From positions 1 through 64,000 of the forward strand of contig CAJYTY010000022.1 in assembly GCA_913777945.1 (NCBI GenBank): DNA of 64,000 nucleotides, read 5' to 3'. Source of the stretch: an uncultured Acinetobacter sp. Lineage in GTDB: Bacteria > Pseudomonadota > Gammaproteobacteria > Pseudomonadales > Moraxellaceae. Below are positions 8,725-18,818 of the stretch, piece after piece; the stretch's first letter is position 1; each line of letters begins with the position of its first letter. A program made the translations under genes and the position numbers. The notes beneath the pieces are model-generated. The model saw only the letters and a program-made list of their open reading frames with translations. It made no database searches and was not told the DNA's origin.

Positions 8725-9528
8725 TTAATTGTTGTTATTAGAATTTGAAGTCCATGCTGGAGCTTGCTTACTTAAGAAAGCGGTTAAGCCTTCTTTTGCC
8801 TCACTGCCTTGACGCACTTGCGCAATGTGGTGAGCAGTTTGTCGAAGTAATTGATTATCCATACTTTGATTGCTGACCATCTGAATCAGTTGCTTAGAAG
8901 CAGCTTGAGCATGTGGTCCGCCTAGCAATAAAGCATCAATAATCTCTTGAACTTTTTTATCTAAATCTTCCGCATCTGCAATTTCATGTGCCAAGCCAAT
9001 TTGTTTTGCTGCATGCGCAGTAATACGTTCAGCAGTTAAAAAATAACGTGAAGCTTGTCGAGCGCCAATCGCACGAATCACATATGGGCTAATCGTAGAG
9101 GGGGCAAGACCCAGTCGAACTTCGGAGGTTGCAAACTTTGCATCGGTACTGGCGATGCAAATATCACATGCAGATGCCAAACCCATCCCACCACCAAAAG
9201 CAATGCCATGAACACGTGCAATCGTTGGTTGTTTTAAAGTTGCAAGTGCTTCAAGCATCTGTGCAAGTTTTAAAGCATCGGCTTCATTTTCTTCGGCACA
9301 AGCTTGACCCGCTTGTTTCATCCAGTTCAGATCTGCACCCGCTGAAAAGCTTTTACCACGACCCGCTAAAACCACAATCCGAATATCGTCACGAATAGCA
9401 AGTTGCTTAAAACACGTATGCAATTCTTCAATCACCGTTGTATTGAAGGCATTGTGCAGTTCAGGGCGATTTAGCCACACATACGCCACTAAACCATGCT
9501 GTTCCAGTTGTAGAAATTGATAGCTCAT
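8725..9528 (-). CDS. liuC: Methylglutaconyl-CoA hydratase (crotonase family)
   Basis: About 267 residues from the ATG at 9528, which has AGAGG just upstream; a GTG two codons earlier is less likely. Crotonase-fold signatures are present: the oxyanion-hole strand AGRGKSFSAGADLNWM and the second loop HGIAFGGGMGLASACDICIA. It would hydrate 3-methylglutaconyl-CoA to HMG-CoA between the carboxylase and lyase steps. The gene sits between liuB and liuD with gaps of about 10 bases. General enoyl-CoA hydratases look alike, so the specific substrate comes from operon context. Confidence 0.9.
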   Translation of the reverse strand: MSYQFLQLEQHGLVAYVWLNRPELHNAFNTTVIEELHTCFKQLAIRDDIRIVVLAGRGKSFSAGADLNWMKQAGQACAEENEADALKLAQMLEALATLKQPTIARVHGIAFGGGMGLASACDICIASTDAKFATSEVRLGLAPSTISPYVIRAIGARQASRYFLTAERITAHAAKQIGLAHEIADAEDLDKKVQEIIDALLLGGPHAQAASKQLIQMVSNQSMDNQLLRQTAHHIAQVRQGSEAKEGLTAFLSKQAPAWTSNSNNNN

Positions 9529-9537
9529 AAACACCTC

Positions 9538-11139
9538 TTACATGCGGAACACGCCAAATTTAGTCGGTTGAATCGGTGCATTTAAAGCTGCTGCAAGGCT
9601 TAATCCCAGTACTTGACGTGTTTGAGCTGGATCAATTACGCCATCATCCCACAAACGAGCAGAAGCATAGTAAGGATGCCCTTGACGTTCATACTGATCA
9701 CGAATTGGTTGTTTAAATTCATCTTCTTCTTGTGCTGACCATTCTGCGCCTTTTTGCTCGATCTGATCACGTTTCAAAGTTGAAAGTACGCTGGCTGCTT
9801 GCTCACCGCCCATGACGGATATACGTGAGTTTGGCCAAGTCCATAAGAAACGTGGAGAATAAGCACGTCCACACATACCATAGTTACCCGCACCAAACGA
9901 GCCACCAATGATGAGTGTGATTTTTGGCACATTTGCTGTTGCAACCGCCATCACCAGTTTTGCACCGTGTTTGGCAATACCTTCATTTTCGTATTGGCGA
10001 CCCACCATAAAGCCCGTGATATTTTGAATAAATAACAACGGAATATTGCGTTGGGTACATAACTCAATAAAGTGCGCACCTTTTTGAGCCGACTCTGAAA
10101 ATAGAATGCCATTATTGGCAATAATTCCAACAGGCATTCCATAAAGTGATGCAAACCCTGTGATCAAGGTTGAACCAAAACGAGCTTTAAACTCATCAAA
10201 ACGAGAACCATCGACAATACGTGCAATCACTTCGCGTACATCAAATGGCTTGCGCGCATCGCTAGGAACTACTCCATACAACTCTTTGGCATTGAACAAC
10301 GGTTCATCAATCTGCTTATTGAGTTCGTTTGGTTTTTTATTCAAATTGGCAACGATATTACGTGCAATCGCGATCGCATGTTCATCGTTTTCTGCCAAAT
10401 GATCTGCAACACCTGAGAGACGCGTATGTACATCACCACCACCCAAATCTTCGCTACTTACGACTTCACCGGTTGCAGCCTTAACTAGAGGAGGACCACC
10501 CAAGAAAATAGTCCCTTGATTACGCACGATGATGGTTTCATCCGACATCGCAGGAACATAAGCCCCACCAGCGGTACAGCTACCCATCACAACCGCAATT
10601 TGAGCAATTCCTTGGCTCGACATACGTGCTTGATTGTAGAAGATACGCCCGAAGTGATCACGATCAGGAAATACCTGATCCTGCATTGGTAAGTACGCAC
10701 CACCTGAATCTACAAGATAAATACAAGGTAGGTGATTTTGTTCAGCAATTTCTTGAGCACGTAAATGCTTTTTAACTGTAAGCGGGTAATACGTGCCACC
10801 TTTAACCGTTGCATCATTGGCAACGATCATGCAAGTCACACCATTGACCTGTCCAATACCCGCAATTACACCCGCAGCAGGAATATCATCTTCATAAACT
10901 TTATACGCAGCAAGTTGTCCGATTTCTAAAAAAGCTGTACCAACATCAATCAGTTGATCTATACGTTCACGTGGAAGCAATTTTCCACGTGCTAAATGCT
11001 TTTGACGTGCATTTTCTCCGCCACCTAATGCAATATTTTGGGCAACTTGTGTTAAATCATTAACCAAAGTCTGCATAGTTTGTTGATTTGTTTTAAAGTC
11101 TTCACTTCGCACATTCACTTTGCTTTGTAATTGATTCAT
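9538..11139 (-). CDS. liuB: Methylcrotonyl-CoA carboxylase beta subunit (carboxyltransferase)
   Basis: About 533 residues. Carboxyltransferase domains are clear: [16 protein letters not shown] near the N-terminus, [18 protein letters not shown], and the C-terminal [20 protein letters not shown]. It transfers carboxyl from biotin on LiuD to 3-methylcrotonyl-CoA. Two ATGs are possible, 11148 and 11139; an AGGA lies 8 bases before the second and abuts the first, so 11139 is preferred. It lies between liuA and liuC on the minus strand. Confidence 0.94.
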   Translation of the reverse strand: MNQLQSKVNVRSEDFKTNQQTMQTLVNDLTQVAQNIALGGGENARQKHLARGKLLPRERIDQLIDVGTAFLEIGQLAAYKVYEDDIPAAGVIAGIGQVNGVTCMIVANDATVKGGTYYPLTVKKHLRAQEIAEQNHLPCIYLVDSGGAYLPMQDQVFPDRDHFGRIFYNQARMSSQGIAQIAVVMGSCTAGGAYVPAMSDETIIVRNQGTIFLGGPPLVKAATGEVVSSEDLGGGDVHTRLSGVADHLAENDEHAIAIARNIVANLNKKPNELNKQIDEPLFNAKELYGVVPSDARKPFDVREVIARIVDGSRFDEFKARFGSTLITGFASLYGMPVGIIANNGILFSESAQKGAHFIELCTQRNIPLLFIQNITGFMVGRQYENEGIAKHGAKLVMAVATANVPKITLIIGGSFGAGNYGMCGRAYSPRFLWTWPNSRISVMGGEQAASVLSTLKRDQIEQKGAEWSAQEEDEFKQPIRDQYERQGHPYYASARLWDDGVIDPAQTRQVLGLSLAAALNAPIQPTKFGVFRM

Positions 11140-11163
11140 ATGATGCATCCTGATTTATCGTTA

Positions 11164-12336
11164 TTATTTGGTTTCATTAAACAATTCACGTCCGATCAAC
11201 ATACGACGAATTTCAGATGTGCCTGCACCAATTTCATAAAGTTTTGCATCACGCCATAAACGACCTGTAGGGAATTCATTGATATAGCCATTGCCACCTA
11301 AAGTTTGGATTGCTTCACCTGCCATCCATGTCGCTTTTTCGGCTGCATATAAAATGGCACTTGCGGCATCTTTACGTAAGCTACGGTCATGATCTGCTTT
11401 GTCGCAGGCTGTACCAACTGCATATACAAGCGCTTTGCAAGCCAGCCAAGTTGAATACATATCAGCAAGTTTTCCTTGCATCAGCTGAAACTCACCTAAA
11501 GCTTGTCCAAATTGTTCACGTTGATGTAAATAAGGAATCACAACATCCATGCAGGCGTCCATAATGCCAAGAGGGCCTGCGCTTAAAACTGCCCGCTCAT
11601 AGTCCAAGCCACTCATCAGGACTTTTGCCCCATTACCGACACCACCCAACACGTTCTCAACCGGGACTTCTACATTATCAAAAAATAATGGATAGGTATT
11701 TGAGCCGCGCATACCAAGTTTGTCTAGATGATGACCATGACTAAAACCGTTCATGTCTTTTTCAACTAAAAAAGCAGTCATGCCTTTAGCGCCTGCATGT
11801 GAGTCAGTTTTTGCGTATACCACTAAAACATCAGCATCACCGCCATTGGTTATCCACATTTTGGAACCATTTAAAACGAAATGATCACCTTTATGTTCAG
11901 CACGTAATTTCATACTGACCACATCTGAACCCGCATTGGGTTCAGACATCGCCAAGGCACCGACATATTCACCTGAAATTAATTTCGAAAGATATTTCTG
12001 CTTTTGCTGCTCACTGCCGTTGCGATTGATTTGATTGATACACAGGTTTGAGTGTGCGCCGTATGAAAGTCCAATTGCAGCTGAAGCACGAGAAATTTCC
12101 TGCATAACAATAATATGAGCAAGATAACCGAGGTTTGTGCCGCCGTATTCTTCAGAAACCGTTAGACCTAATAAGCCCATATCACCGAACTTTTTCCATA
12201 AATGGCTCGGAAATTTATTGTCTTGATCTACTTGCTTAGCAATTGGTGCTATTTCTTTTGCACAAAATGCGGCAACTGAATCTTGAAGGGCAATCAATGT
12301 TTCATCCAGACCAAAATTCAAGCTACGTAGGTTCAT
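11164..12336 (-). CDS. liuA: Isovaleryl-CoA dehydrogenase
   Basis: About 390 residues. An FAD flavoprotein oxidising isovaleryl-CoA to 3-methylcrotonyl-CoA, the entry step of the leucine branch. Acyl-CoA dehydrogenase signatures: [18 protein letters not shown] (FAD/substrate loop) and the C-terminal [33 protein letters not shown] matches isovaleryl-CoA dehydrogenases, whose catalytic Glu lies in this region. ATG 12336 has AGGA 8 bases upstream, whereas the ATG at 12345 abuts it. First gene of the operon, divergent from a TetR regulator across ~145 bases containing a palindrome. Confidence 0.93.
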   Translation of the reverse strand: MNLRSLNFGLDETLIALQDSVAAFCAKEIAPIAKQVDQDNKFPSHLWKKFGDMGLLGLTVSEEYGGTNLGYLAHIIVMQEISRASAAIGLSYGAHSNLCINQINRNGSEQQKQKYLSKLISGEYVGALAMSEPNAGSDVVSMKLRAEHKGDHFVLNGSKMWITNGGDADVLVVYAKTDSHAGAKGMTAFLVEKDMNGFSHGHHLDKLGMRGSNTYPLFFDNVEVPVENVLGGVGNGAKVLMSGLDYERAVLSAGPLGIMDACMDVVIPYLHQREQFGQALGEFQLMQGKLADMYSTWLACKALVYAVGTACDKADHDRSLRKDAASAILYAAEKATWMAGEAIQTLGGNGYINEFPTGRLWRDAKLYEIGAGTSEIRRMLIGRELFNETK

Positions 12337-12436
12337 TGTGTTCATCCTATTGATTATATTTGTTGTTCCATAAGCATTCTTGTTTGTGCTTAGGATGTAC
12401 CATACAATGAATTTTTAAAAAAGTGAATACAGATTC

Positions 12437-12462
12437 ATAAAATGATTTACAATTCATTTTAT
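12437..12462. promoter_or_regulatory. Inverted repeat, candidate operator between liuA and TetR gene
   Basis: ATAAAATGA (12437-12445) and TCATTTTAT (12454-12462) are perfect inverted arms around an 8-base spacer, 19 bases before the regulator ATG. Its place in the divergent control region and size suit binding by a TetR dimer, here most likely the adjacent regulator acting on liuABCDE and on itself. The site is AT-rich, so chance cannot be excluded. Confidence 0.5.
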
Positions 12463-12481
12463 TTGTTAGAGAATAAATCTT

Positions 12482-13099
12482 ATGAACTATAAACGATCAT
12501 CTTTAATGCAAGAACGGATGGAACAAAATCGTAAGTCGATTTTGAATTCAGCTAGAAAGTTAATTTCAGAAAGAGGGGTTAAAGACGCACAGATACAAAC
12601 AATTGCTGAGCAAGCAGGTGTTTCGAGTGGGTTGGTTTATCGCTATTTTGATAATAAAAGTCAGGTGCTGATCGAAGTTTTGTCAGAAGCGATCAATACC
12701 GAATTATTGGTGATTGATGCGATTACAGAAAGTGATCTAACGGCGGAGCAGAAGTTACATAAAGCGGTAACCACCTTTGTAAAAAGGGCACTAAACAGCC
12801 CTCAGCTTGCATATTCACTCATGTTCGAGCCTGTCGATTCATTGGTAGAGCATGAGCGTTTTCGTGTTAAGCAGTTGATTAAACAAAGTATTATTAAAAT
12901 ACTCGCAGATGGAAATGCGAGTGGAGAGTTTGCGTTGGAGGATTTAAACACCACAGCACTTTGTGTGGTTGGCGCGATGACTTATGTCGCCGTAGAACCT
13001 CTGGACCCAGCTCAAAATACAAAGTTCGATCAGCAACATAAAGACTATTTTTCAAAACAGATTGCTGATTTTTGTGTGAATGCCGTGAGGAAAAAATAG
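12482..13099 (+). CDS. TetR/AcrR-family transcriptional regulator of the liu locus
   Basis: 205 residues. The N-terminal helix-turn-helix (about 15-60) reads ILNSARKLISERGVKDAQIQ and then IAEQAGVSSGLVYRYFDNKS, the standard TetR pattern. The C-terminal half is an effector-binding helical domain with no assignable ligand. It is divergent from liuA and upstream of an acyl-CoA ligase, so an acyl-CoA intermediate of leucine breakdown is a plausible inducer. In some proteobacteria liu genes are controlled by a MerR-type LiuR; this is a different family, so the symbol is not transferred. Confidence 0.85.
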   Translation: MNYKRSSLMQERMEQNRKSILNSARKLISERGVKDAQIQTIAEQAGVSSGLVYRYFDNKSQVLIEVLSEAINTELLVIDAITESDLTAEQKLHKAVTTFVKRALNSPQLAYSLMFEPVDSLVEHERFRVKQLIKQSIIKILADGNASGEFALEDLNTTALCVVGAMTYVAVEPLDPAQNTKFDQQHKDYFSKQIADFCVNAVRKK

Positions 13100-13207
13100 G
13101 ACATAAACAGTAGTAAAAATCAAAACAAGGCAGTTTGAAAAGTAGTTGCAGTAATAACAAGAGATGAAATCGGAACAGAATTAGAAAGAATCAAGGAGAA
13201 TGATTCA

Positions 13208-14902
13208 ATGCAACAACAACGGTTAAGCTATGCCTCTGGACCAAGTGCACAGCCCTTATTGGGGATGACGATTGGAGAAAAATTTGATCAAGCTTGTCAG
13301 CAATATGCCGATCAAGAAGCGATTGTAAGTACACATCAGAACAGACGGTTGAGCTATAAAGAGCTACAGGATGAAGTGAATGCTTTTGCCTGTAGCTTGC
13401 TCCAGCTCGGTTTAAGGAAAGGCGATCGACTTGGTATCTGGTCACCAAACTGTGTGGAATGGACGATCACTCAGTTTGCAGCTTTTAAAGCAGGAATTAT
13501 CCTAGTGAACTTAAATCCTGCCTACAAAAGCCATGAGTTAGAGTATGTATTGAATAAAGTTTCCTGCAAAGGATTGGTCATCGCTTCACAATTCAAAACA
13601 ACTGATTATCAAGAATTTTTGACGCGAATTGCACCAGAAATTGTTGTCTGTACTGACAAAATTATTCATTCAGAGCGTCTGCCTTTCTTAAAATTTGTGA
13701 TCAAAATTGATGAAAAACAGCATACAGGTATTCATCGTTTTAATGATCTAGTTGTTGCACCAAGTCAACAACAACTCGATCAATTACAATTAGTGACGCA
13801 GCAATTGCAATTTGATGAAACCATTAATATTCAATTTACATCAGGTACAACGGGTAATCCGAAAGGCACAATGCTTACCCATCATAACATTTTGAATAAT
13901 GGTTATTTTGTAGGAGAGGGTATTGGTTTAACGCCACAAGATAAAGTGTGTATCTCAGTACCTTTATTTCACTGTTTCGGTATGGTTATGGGAAATCTGG
14001 CCTGTATCACACATGGTTCTACTATGGTGTATCCATCAGCTGTTTTTAATCCATTAGAAACACTAAAGACCATTCACAACGAGCGTTGTACGGCAGCATA
14101 CGGCGTACCCACCATGTTTATCGCCACTTTAGAGCATGAACAATTTAATGAATTTGACTTATCTAGCTTGCGCACAGGAATTATGGCGGGAAGCCCATGC
14201 CCACGTGAAATTATGCAGCGGGTGATTGATCGCATGCATATGTCAGAAATCACGATTTGCTATGGCATGACCGAGACTTCACCCGTAAGTGTACAAAGCT
14301 CCGTGAATGACACGATTGATAAACGTGTCAGTACGGTTGGACAAGTTCATCCTCATGTCGAAATCAAAATCGTAGATCCTGAAGGACAACTCGTACCACA
14401 TGGAACTTTAGGCGAACTGTGCGTTAGAGGTTACTCGGTAATGGCTGGCTATTGGGGCGAAGAAGAAAAAACCCGTGAAGTCATTGATGCCGCAGGTTGG
14501 ATGCATACAGGTGACATTGCAGAGATGGACGCTGAAGGGTTTATCAAAATCAAAGGCCGGATTAAAGATGTGGTCATTCGTGGTGGAGAGAATCTATTTC
14601 CTAAAGAAATTGAGGACTTTTTATATACCCACCCTGCAATCTGTGATGTGCAAGTGATTGGCCTGCCTGATACGCGTTATGGTGAAGAACTATGCGCTTG
14701 TATTATTTTGCATGAACATCATCAGATTAATGAAGAAAGTATTCGTAGTTTCTGCAAGGAACACATTTCACATAATAAAGTGCCACGCTACGTAAAATTC
14801 TTAAATGAATTTCCTATGACCGCATCAGGCAAAGCGCAGAAGTTCAAGTTACAGGAAATCATGCGTGCTGAACTAAATTTAACTGGAAATGTATTCGACT
14901 AA
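13208..14902 (+). CDS. AMP-forming acyl-CoA synthetase
   Basis: 564 residues. ANL-superfamily adenylating enzyme: P-loop IQFTSGTTGNPKGTMLTHHN (about 210-229), YGMTETSPVS, and a C-terminal GRIKDVVIRGGENLFPKEIE hinge with a TASGKAQKFKLQE lysine motif. It activates a carboxylic acid to its CoA thioester. The ATG at 13208 has AAGGAG 10 bases upstream. Sitting directly after the liu regulator, it may activate isovalerate, acetoacetate or another acid feeding the liu pathway; the sequence alone does not give the substrate. It resembles the medium-chain ligases found in acyclic terpene and leucine clusters. Confidence 0.88.
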   Translation: MQQQRLSYASGPSAQPLLGMTIGEKFDQACQQYADQEAIVSTHQNRRLSYKELQDEVNAFACSLLQLGLRKGDRLGIWSPNCVEWTITQFAAFKAGIILVNLNPAYKSHELEYVLNKVSCKGLVIASQFKTTDYQEFLTRIAPEIVVCTDKIIHSERLPFLKFVIKIDEKQHTGIHRFNDLVVAPSQQQLDQLQLVTQQLQFDETINIQFTSGTTGNPKGTMLTHHNILNNGYFVGEGIGLTPQDKVCISVPLFHCFGMVMGNLACITHGSTMVYPSAVFNPLETLKTIHNERCTAAYGVPTMFIATLEHEQFNEFDLSSLRTGIMAGSPCPREIMQRVIDRMHMSEITICYGMTETSPVSVQSSVNDTIDKRVSTVGQVHPHVEIKIVDPEGQLVPHGTLGELCVRGYSVMAGYWGEEEKTREVIDAAGWMHTGDIAEMDAEGFIKIKGRIKDVVIRGGENLFPKEIEDFLYTHPAICDVQVIGLPDTRYGEELCACIILHEHHQINEESIRSFCKEHISHNKVPRYVKFLNEFPMTASGKAQKFKLQEIMRAELNLTGNVFD

Positions 14903-14964
14903 ATGTGTTTTACATTATAAAGAAAAACAGCATTTTAAAGTTATAAGGCAAAGGATCTTCGTCA

Positions 14965-15657
14965 ATGGCAAAAGATTTTAATAGTCCAAAGATCGTTGAA
15001 GCATATGATCAACATATCCGTAAATTAATTCCCGGATATGAAATCATTCATCAACAAGTGGATGCCATTTTGCAGTCTGTACTTCAACCAACCGCACACA
15101 TACTTATTGTTGGATGTGGAACAGGTTATGAGTTGGAATATTTACTCAATAAACATCCTGATTGGACATTTACTGCACTTGATCCTTCTTTAGCCATGCT
15201 TGAAATGGCAGAAACACGTGTTAAACACATGGGAAAGTCAGCTCAGGTACAGTTTGTACATGGCGATCATTCTACTTTAACTGAAGCTGCTGTTTTTGAT
15301 GCTGCACTTTCTATTTTAGTCGCGCACTTTATTGCTGATGAACAAAAAAATGAATTTTATAGCAGTATCCATCGTTGCTTAAAAAAGAGTGGACTGTTAT
15401 TGACCTATGATTTAATGCCTTGCAACAACCCTCAGCATTTACAAGCTTTACGTTATTTATGTATGACTCAAGGCCTAACTGAATTGCAATGCCAGAAAAT
15501 GTTAGATCGCATGGAAAATGACTTTTTCACTATTTCATTTAGTGAATATCAGCAACGGCTCCAAGACATTGGTTTTGAAGACGTACATTCATACAGTCAA
15601 ATCTTAATGTATCAGGGTTTGATTGCCAAAAAGGCAGAAATTGCCGGATCTGCTTAA
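14965..15657 (+). CDS. Class I SAM-dependent methyltransferase
   Basis: 230 residues. The SAM-binding motif I is ILIVGCGTGYELEYLL (about 46-61), followed by FTALDPSLAMLEMA (motif II acidic residue) and ALSILVAHFIAD (motif IV region). It most resembles small-molecule methyltransferases of the Methyltransf_12/25 type. The gene follows the acyl-CoA synthetase by 62 bases on the same strand, so it could be part of that transcript. Substrate unknown. Confidence 0.8.
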   Translation: MAKDFNSPKIVEAYDQHIRKLIPGYEIIHQQVDAILQSVLQPTAHILIVGCGTGYELEYLLNKHPDWTFTALDPSLAMLEMAETRVKHMGKSAQVQFVHGDHSTLTEAAVFDAALSILVAHFIADEQKNEFYSSIHRCLKKSGLLLTYDLMPCNNPQHLQALRYLCMTQGLTELQCQKMLDRMENDFFTISFSEYQQRLQDIGFEDVHSYSQILMYQGLIAKKAEIAGSA

Positions 15658-15902
15658 GCCCCATAACCCAAGAGACGCATTCATAATGAAAAAATGATGA
15701 GAAGAATAATTTAGATTTTATTTTTACCAAACGTTCAATTCACAGTGACTTTCATAGTGATTGTGAGGTTCTTTTTGTCTAAATAAATCGTTATAGAAAA
15801 TAATCAAAGGAGACTAAATAAATAAAAATCAAGTGATTAGGTTTTAAAACAAGAAATGCGTTGCAGTCATCAAGTACTGCAAAGGATACAACGCAAACAC
15901 AA

Positions 15903-15928
15903 AATGAACTTAAAAGCTAAAGTTCATT
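15903..15928 (+). promoter_or_regulatory. Hairpin in the 5' region of the porin gene
   Basis: AATGAACTT (15903-15911) and AAGTTCATT (15920-15928) are perfect 9-base inverted arms with an 8-base loop, 5 bases before the AAGGAA ribosome site and 21 before the ATG. It could be an operator or an mRNA 5' stem-loop controlling porin expression. No further support. Confidence 0.4.
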
Positions 15929-15948
15929 AAATAAGGAAATTGATTTTA

Positions 15949-17292
15949 ATGAAAAGATTCATCTTCACAATTCGGCAAAGTGTTTTAGCGCTGTCTGTAC
16001 TTGCTGCCATGTCTGGAAGTTATGCAGGCTCAGAAAGCGCAGAAATAGAAAAACTTCGCCAAGAAGTAAAAGAGTTGCGCGCAATGCAGCAAAATTCAGA
16101 AATAGATAAACTTCGTCAAGAAGTAAAAGAATTGCGTGCAATGCAGCAAAATTATGTTCAGCAAACTCCGCCTGTTCAGCCCGTTACTCAGGTCATGGTT
16201 GCACCTAAAACTGAACCCGTTCAATCCGCAACGCCGAAATTATCACTCACCAAATCTGGTGCAGAGGTGAATTTATATGGATATTTGCGTGCAGACGCAT
16301 CGTATCAAGCCAAAGGCGCATCAACGATGTACAACAATATCAGCGGCGTACCACTAGAAGGAACTGCTGAAGAAGCGCAACAAAAAGATCGCTTGCATAC
16401 CACTGCAAATGTTTCTCGGATCGGTGTTAATTTTAAAACACCGACTGCTATGGGTGATGTCGGTGGAAAATTAGAAATGGACTTCTTTGGTAGTGCATCA
16501 CGCGATCAATTCCGTATCCGCCATGCCTACTTAACTTTTGATAAATGGTTATTAGGTCAGACATGGTCAACGTTTATCGCACCTGAATATTACCCGGAAA
16601 CGGTCGATGCGGCGACCTATGTAGGCGGAGCATTACAGCGCTCACCCTTGGTTCGTTATAGTGACAATATTACGGCAAATACCAGCTTTGCTTTAGCAGT
16701 AGAAGATCCTAAATATACAACAAGCTCTGACCCCGATAATGAAATGCGTTTACCTGCCTTTGTTGGACGTATAAATCATAAGTTTGCCAATGGTTCTATG
16801 CTGTCTGGACGTAGCTTTGTCGCTGAAAAGAAAACCAGTCAAGATGAACAATGGGCTTGGGGTGTCGGGATTGGTGGAAAGTATCAGTTAACACCAAAAA
16901 CTTTCCTCAAAGCAGACTATAACCATATTAAAGGTGACGGACGCTTCCTGTTATGGAGCAATAGCAGCTATGTAATTGATGATCAAAAACATATTCAAAG
17001 CAATGAGTTTGATTCAATTTCAGCAGGGATTACCCATCAATTTAATACTCAATTTCGTTCAACATTAGGTTATGGCTACATGAAAGCCAAGGACAACAAT
17101 GCTTTTGCACGAATCAATCAAGACAACACAGCTCAAAATAAAGAACTATGGCAAAGCTGGATCAATGGCATGTACAAACCTTACAACCCAGTTACTTTGG
17201 GGATGGAATATGTCTACGGTGAACGTGAAACCTTTGATGGTCGCACAGGGACGGATAATCGCATCAATATAATGGCGATTTATGATTTTTAA
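15949..17292 (+). CDS. DcaP-like outer-membrane porin
   Basis: About 447 residues from the ATG at 15949 (AAGGAA 10 bases upstream; an in-frame TTG at 15940 is less likely). The N-terminus is a signal peptide (MKRFIFTIRQSVLALSVLAA, then AMSGSYAG). The mature protein starts with a coiled coil holding a tandem 19-residue repeat (EIEKLRQEVKELRAMQQNS and a near copy), then a Pro/Gln linker, then a beta-barrel of porin type ending in Phe (NIMAIYDF). DcaP-family porins of Acinetobacter form trimers with an N-terminal coiled coil and take up negatively charged compounds such as dicarboxylates. The adjacent aromatic-acid transporter suggests an uptake pair. Confidence 0.88.
   Translation: MKRFIFTIRQSVLALSVLAAMSGSYAGSESAEIEKLRQEVKELRAMQQNSEIDKLRQEVKELRAMQQNYVQQTPPVQPVTQVMVAPKTEPVQSATPKLSLTKSGAEVNLYGYLRADASYQAKGASTMYNNISGVPLEGTAEEAQQKDRLHTTANVSRIGVNFKTPTAMGDVGGKLEMDFFGSASRDQFRIRHAYLTFDKWLLGQTWSTFIAPEYYPETVDAATYVGGALQRSPLVRYSDNITANTSFALAVEDPKYTTSSDPDNEMRLPAFVGRINHKFANGSMLSGRSFVAEKKTSQDEQWAWGVGIGGKYQLTPKTFLKADYNHIKGDGRFLLWSNSSYVIDDQKHIQSNEFDSISAGITHQFNTQFRSTLGYGYMKAKDNNAFARINQDNTAQNKELWQSWINGMYKPYNPVTLGMEYVYGERETFDGRTGTDNRINIMAIYDF
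16042..16155 (+). repeat. 57-base tandem duplication encoding a coiled-coil heptad block
   Basis: Units 16042-16098 and 16099-16155 differ at only a few positions, mostly silent, and encode the same 19-residue helical block. The phase-preserving length means the duplication lengthens the porin coiled coil without a frameshift. Confidence 0.85.
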
Positions 17293-17387
17293 TACCAATA
17301 AAGCCTTGAATAACAGTGTTTTTCTTTAAGTTGCATTATGTCGTTTTAAATATTAATTAGGAATTTTTCTCATTGAGGAGATGCAGA

Positions 17388-18752
17388 ATGACAACATCTA
17401 CAGTTAATGTAAATGCAGTAATTGATCAAGCAAAATTTACACCTTTTCACTGGAGTATTTTACTTTGGTGCTTAATGATTATTATTTTTGATGGTTACGA
17501 TCTCGTCATTTATGGCGTAGTTTTACCCTTACTCATGCAGGAATGGTCTCTCACTTCTGTACAAGCAGGCATGCTCGCCAGTACGGCGTTATGCGGGATG
17601 ATGTTTGGGGCAATGTCGTTTGGTGCTTTGGCAGATAAAATCGGACGCAAAAATGTCATTTTAATTTGTGTGACGTTTTTTAGTGGGTTTACTTTTTTAG
17701 GTGCATTTGCATCTAATCCTTATGAATTTGGTATTTTACGGTTTTTAGCAGGTTTAGGAATAGGCGGGGTGATGCCAAATCTCGTCGCACTCACATCAGA
17801 GTACGCACCCAAACGTATTCGCAGTACTTTAGTTGGCACAATGTTTAGTGGTTATGCCATCGGTGGCATTTTATCAGCACTGATCGGAAGTTATTTAGTT
17901 GAAAGTCAGGGTTGGCAAATCATGTTCTTGATTGCCGGTGTTCCTTTGATTTTATTACCTGTGATTTGGAAATTCTTGCCTGAATCTTTAACCTTTTTGG
18001 TTAAAACTGGCAAAACGGATCAAGCACATAGGATCATTCAAAAAATTTCACCTGAACAAAGCATCGGTATCAATACACGTTTAGTGCTGAATGAAGATCA
18101 TGTTCCCACAGGTAGTTCTGTAAAAGGCTTATTTCAACAAGGACGTGCATTCAATACGCTTATGTTTTGGGTATTGTTCTTTATGTGCTTATTAATGGTG
18201 TATGCACTAAGCAGTTGGTTGCCAAAACTTATGCTTGCAGCAGGCTATTCACTCGGCAAGAGTATTTTATTCTTGTTTGCCCTAAATGTGGGTGCCATGA
18301 TGGGTTCAATTGGTGGCGGCATTCTCTCAGACAAATTCCATCTAAAACCTGTAATTATGGGAATGCTGATGGCAGGTGTAGTGGCACTGATCGGCTTAGG
18401 ATTTAACTCTCCAGCTTATGTTTTATATGGTTTAGTCACTGTGGCTGGTGCAGCGACGATTGGAACTTCAATCCTTCTTTATAGCTATGTTGCTCAATAC
18501 TATCCATTAAGTGTTCGCTCAACTGGAATTGGCTGTGCTTCGGGTGTAGGTCGAATTGGTGCGATTGTCGGTCCAATTTTGACAGGTTTGTTATTAACCT
18601 TGAACTTACCGCATACCATGAATTTTGTGATGATTTCTATCCCTGCAATGTTAGCAATCTGCGCGATATTAACTTTAAAACGTCATAAATTTGATGATGA
18701 GCAACAAGTACAAGAAGTAAAAACAAGTTTGAACGAATCAAGTAGTGCATAA
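17388..18752 (+). CDS. MFS transporter, aromatic acid:H+ symporter (AAHS) type
   Basis: About 454 residues from the ATG at 17388, which has GAGGAG 7 bases upstream. Twelve hydrophobic segments. AAHS signatures include FDGYDLVIYGVVLPLLM in TM1, the loop GALADKIGRKNV between TM2 and TM3, and LPESLTFLVKTGK before the central loop. PcaK, BenK, VanK and MucK share this form and carry aromatic or related acids with protons. No aromatic degradation gene is adjacent, so the substrate is open. It follows a DcaP-like porin in the same direction. Confidence 0.88.
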   Translation: MTTSTVNVNAVIDQAKFTPFHWSILLWCLMIIIFDGYDLVIYGVVLPLLMQEWSLTSVQAGMLASTALCGMMFGAMSFGALADKIGRKNVILICVTFFSGFTFLGAFASNPYEFGILRFLAGLGIGGVMPNLVALTSEYAPKRIRSTLVGTMFSGYAIGGILSALIGSYLVESQGWQIMFLIAGVPLILLPVIWKFLPESLTFLVKTGKTDQAHRIIQKISPEQSIGINTRLVLNEDHVPTGSSVKGLFQQGRAFNTLMFWVLFFMCLLMVYALSSWLPKLMLAAGYSLGKSILFLFALNVGAMMGSIGGGILSDKFHLKPVIMGMLMAGVVALIGLGFNSPAYVLYGLVTVAGAATIGTSILLYSYVAQYYPLSVRSTGIGCASGVGRIGAIVGPILTGLLLTLNLPHTMNFVMISIPAMLAICAILTLKRHKFDDEQQVQEVKTSLNESSSA

Positions 18753-18784
18753 CCTACCATTACTTGATTGCTCCCCAAAACACG

Positions 18785-18818
18785 AAAAGCACATTAGATA
18801 TGCTGATGTGCTTTTTTT
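18785..18818 (+). terminator. Intrinsic terminator after MFS gene
   Basis: AAAAGCACAT (18785-18794) pairs with ATGTGCTTTT (18806-18815) around an 11-base loop, and the T-run continues to 18818, 33 bases after the transporter stop. This is a standard rho-independent terminator. Confidence 0.85.
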
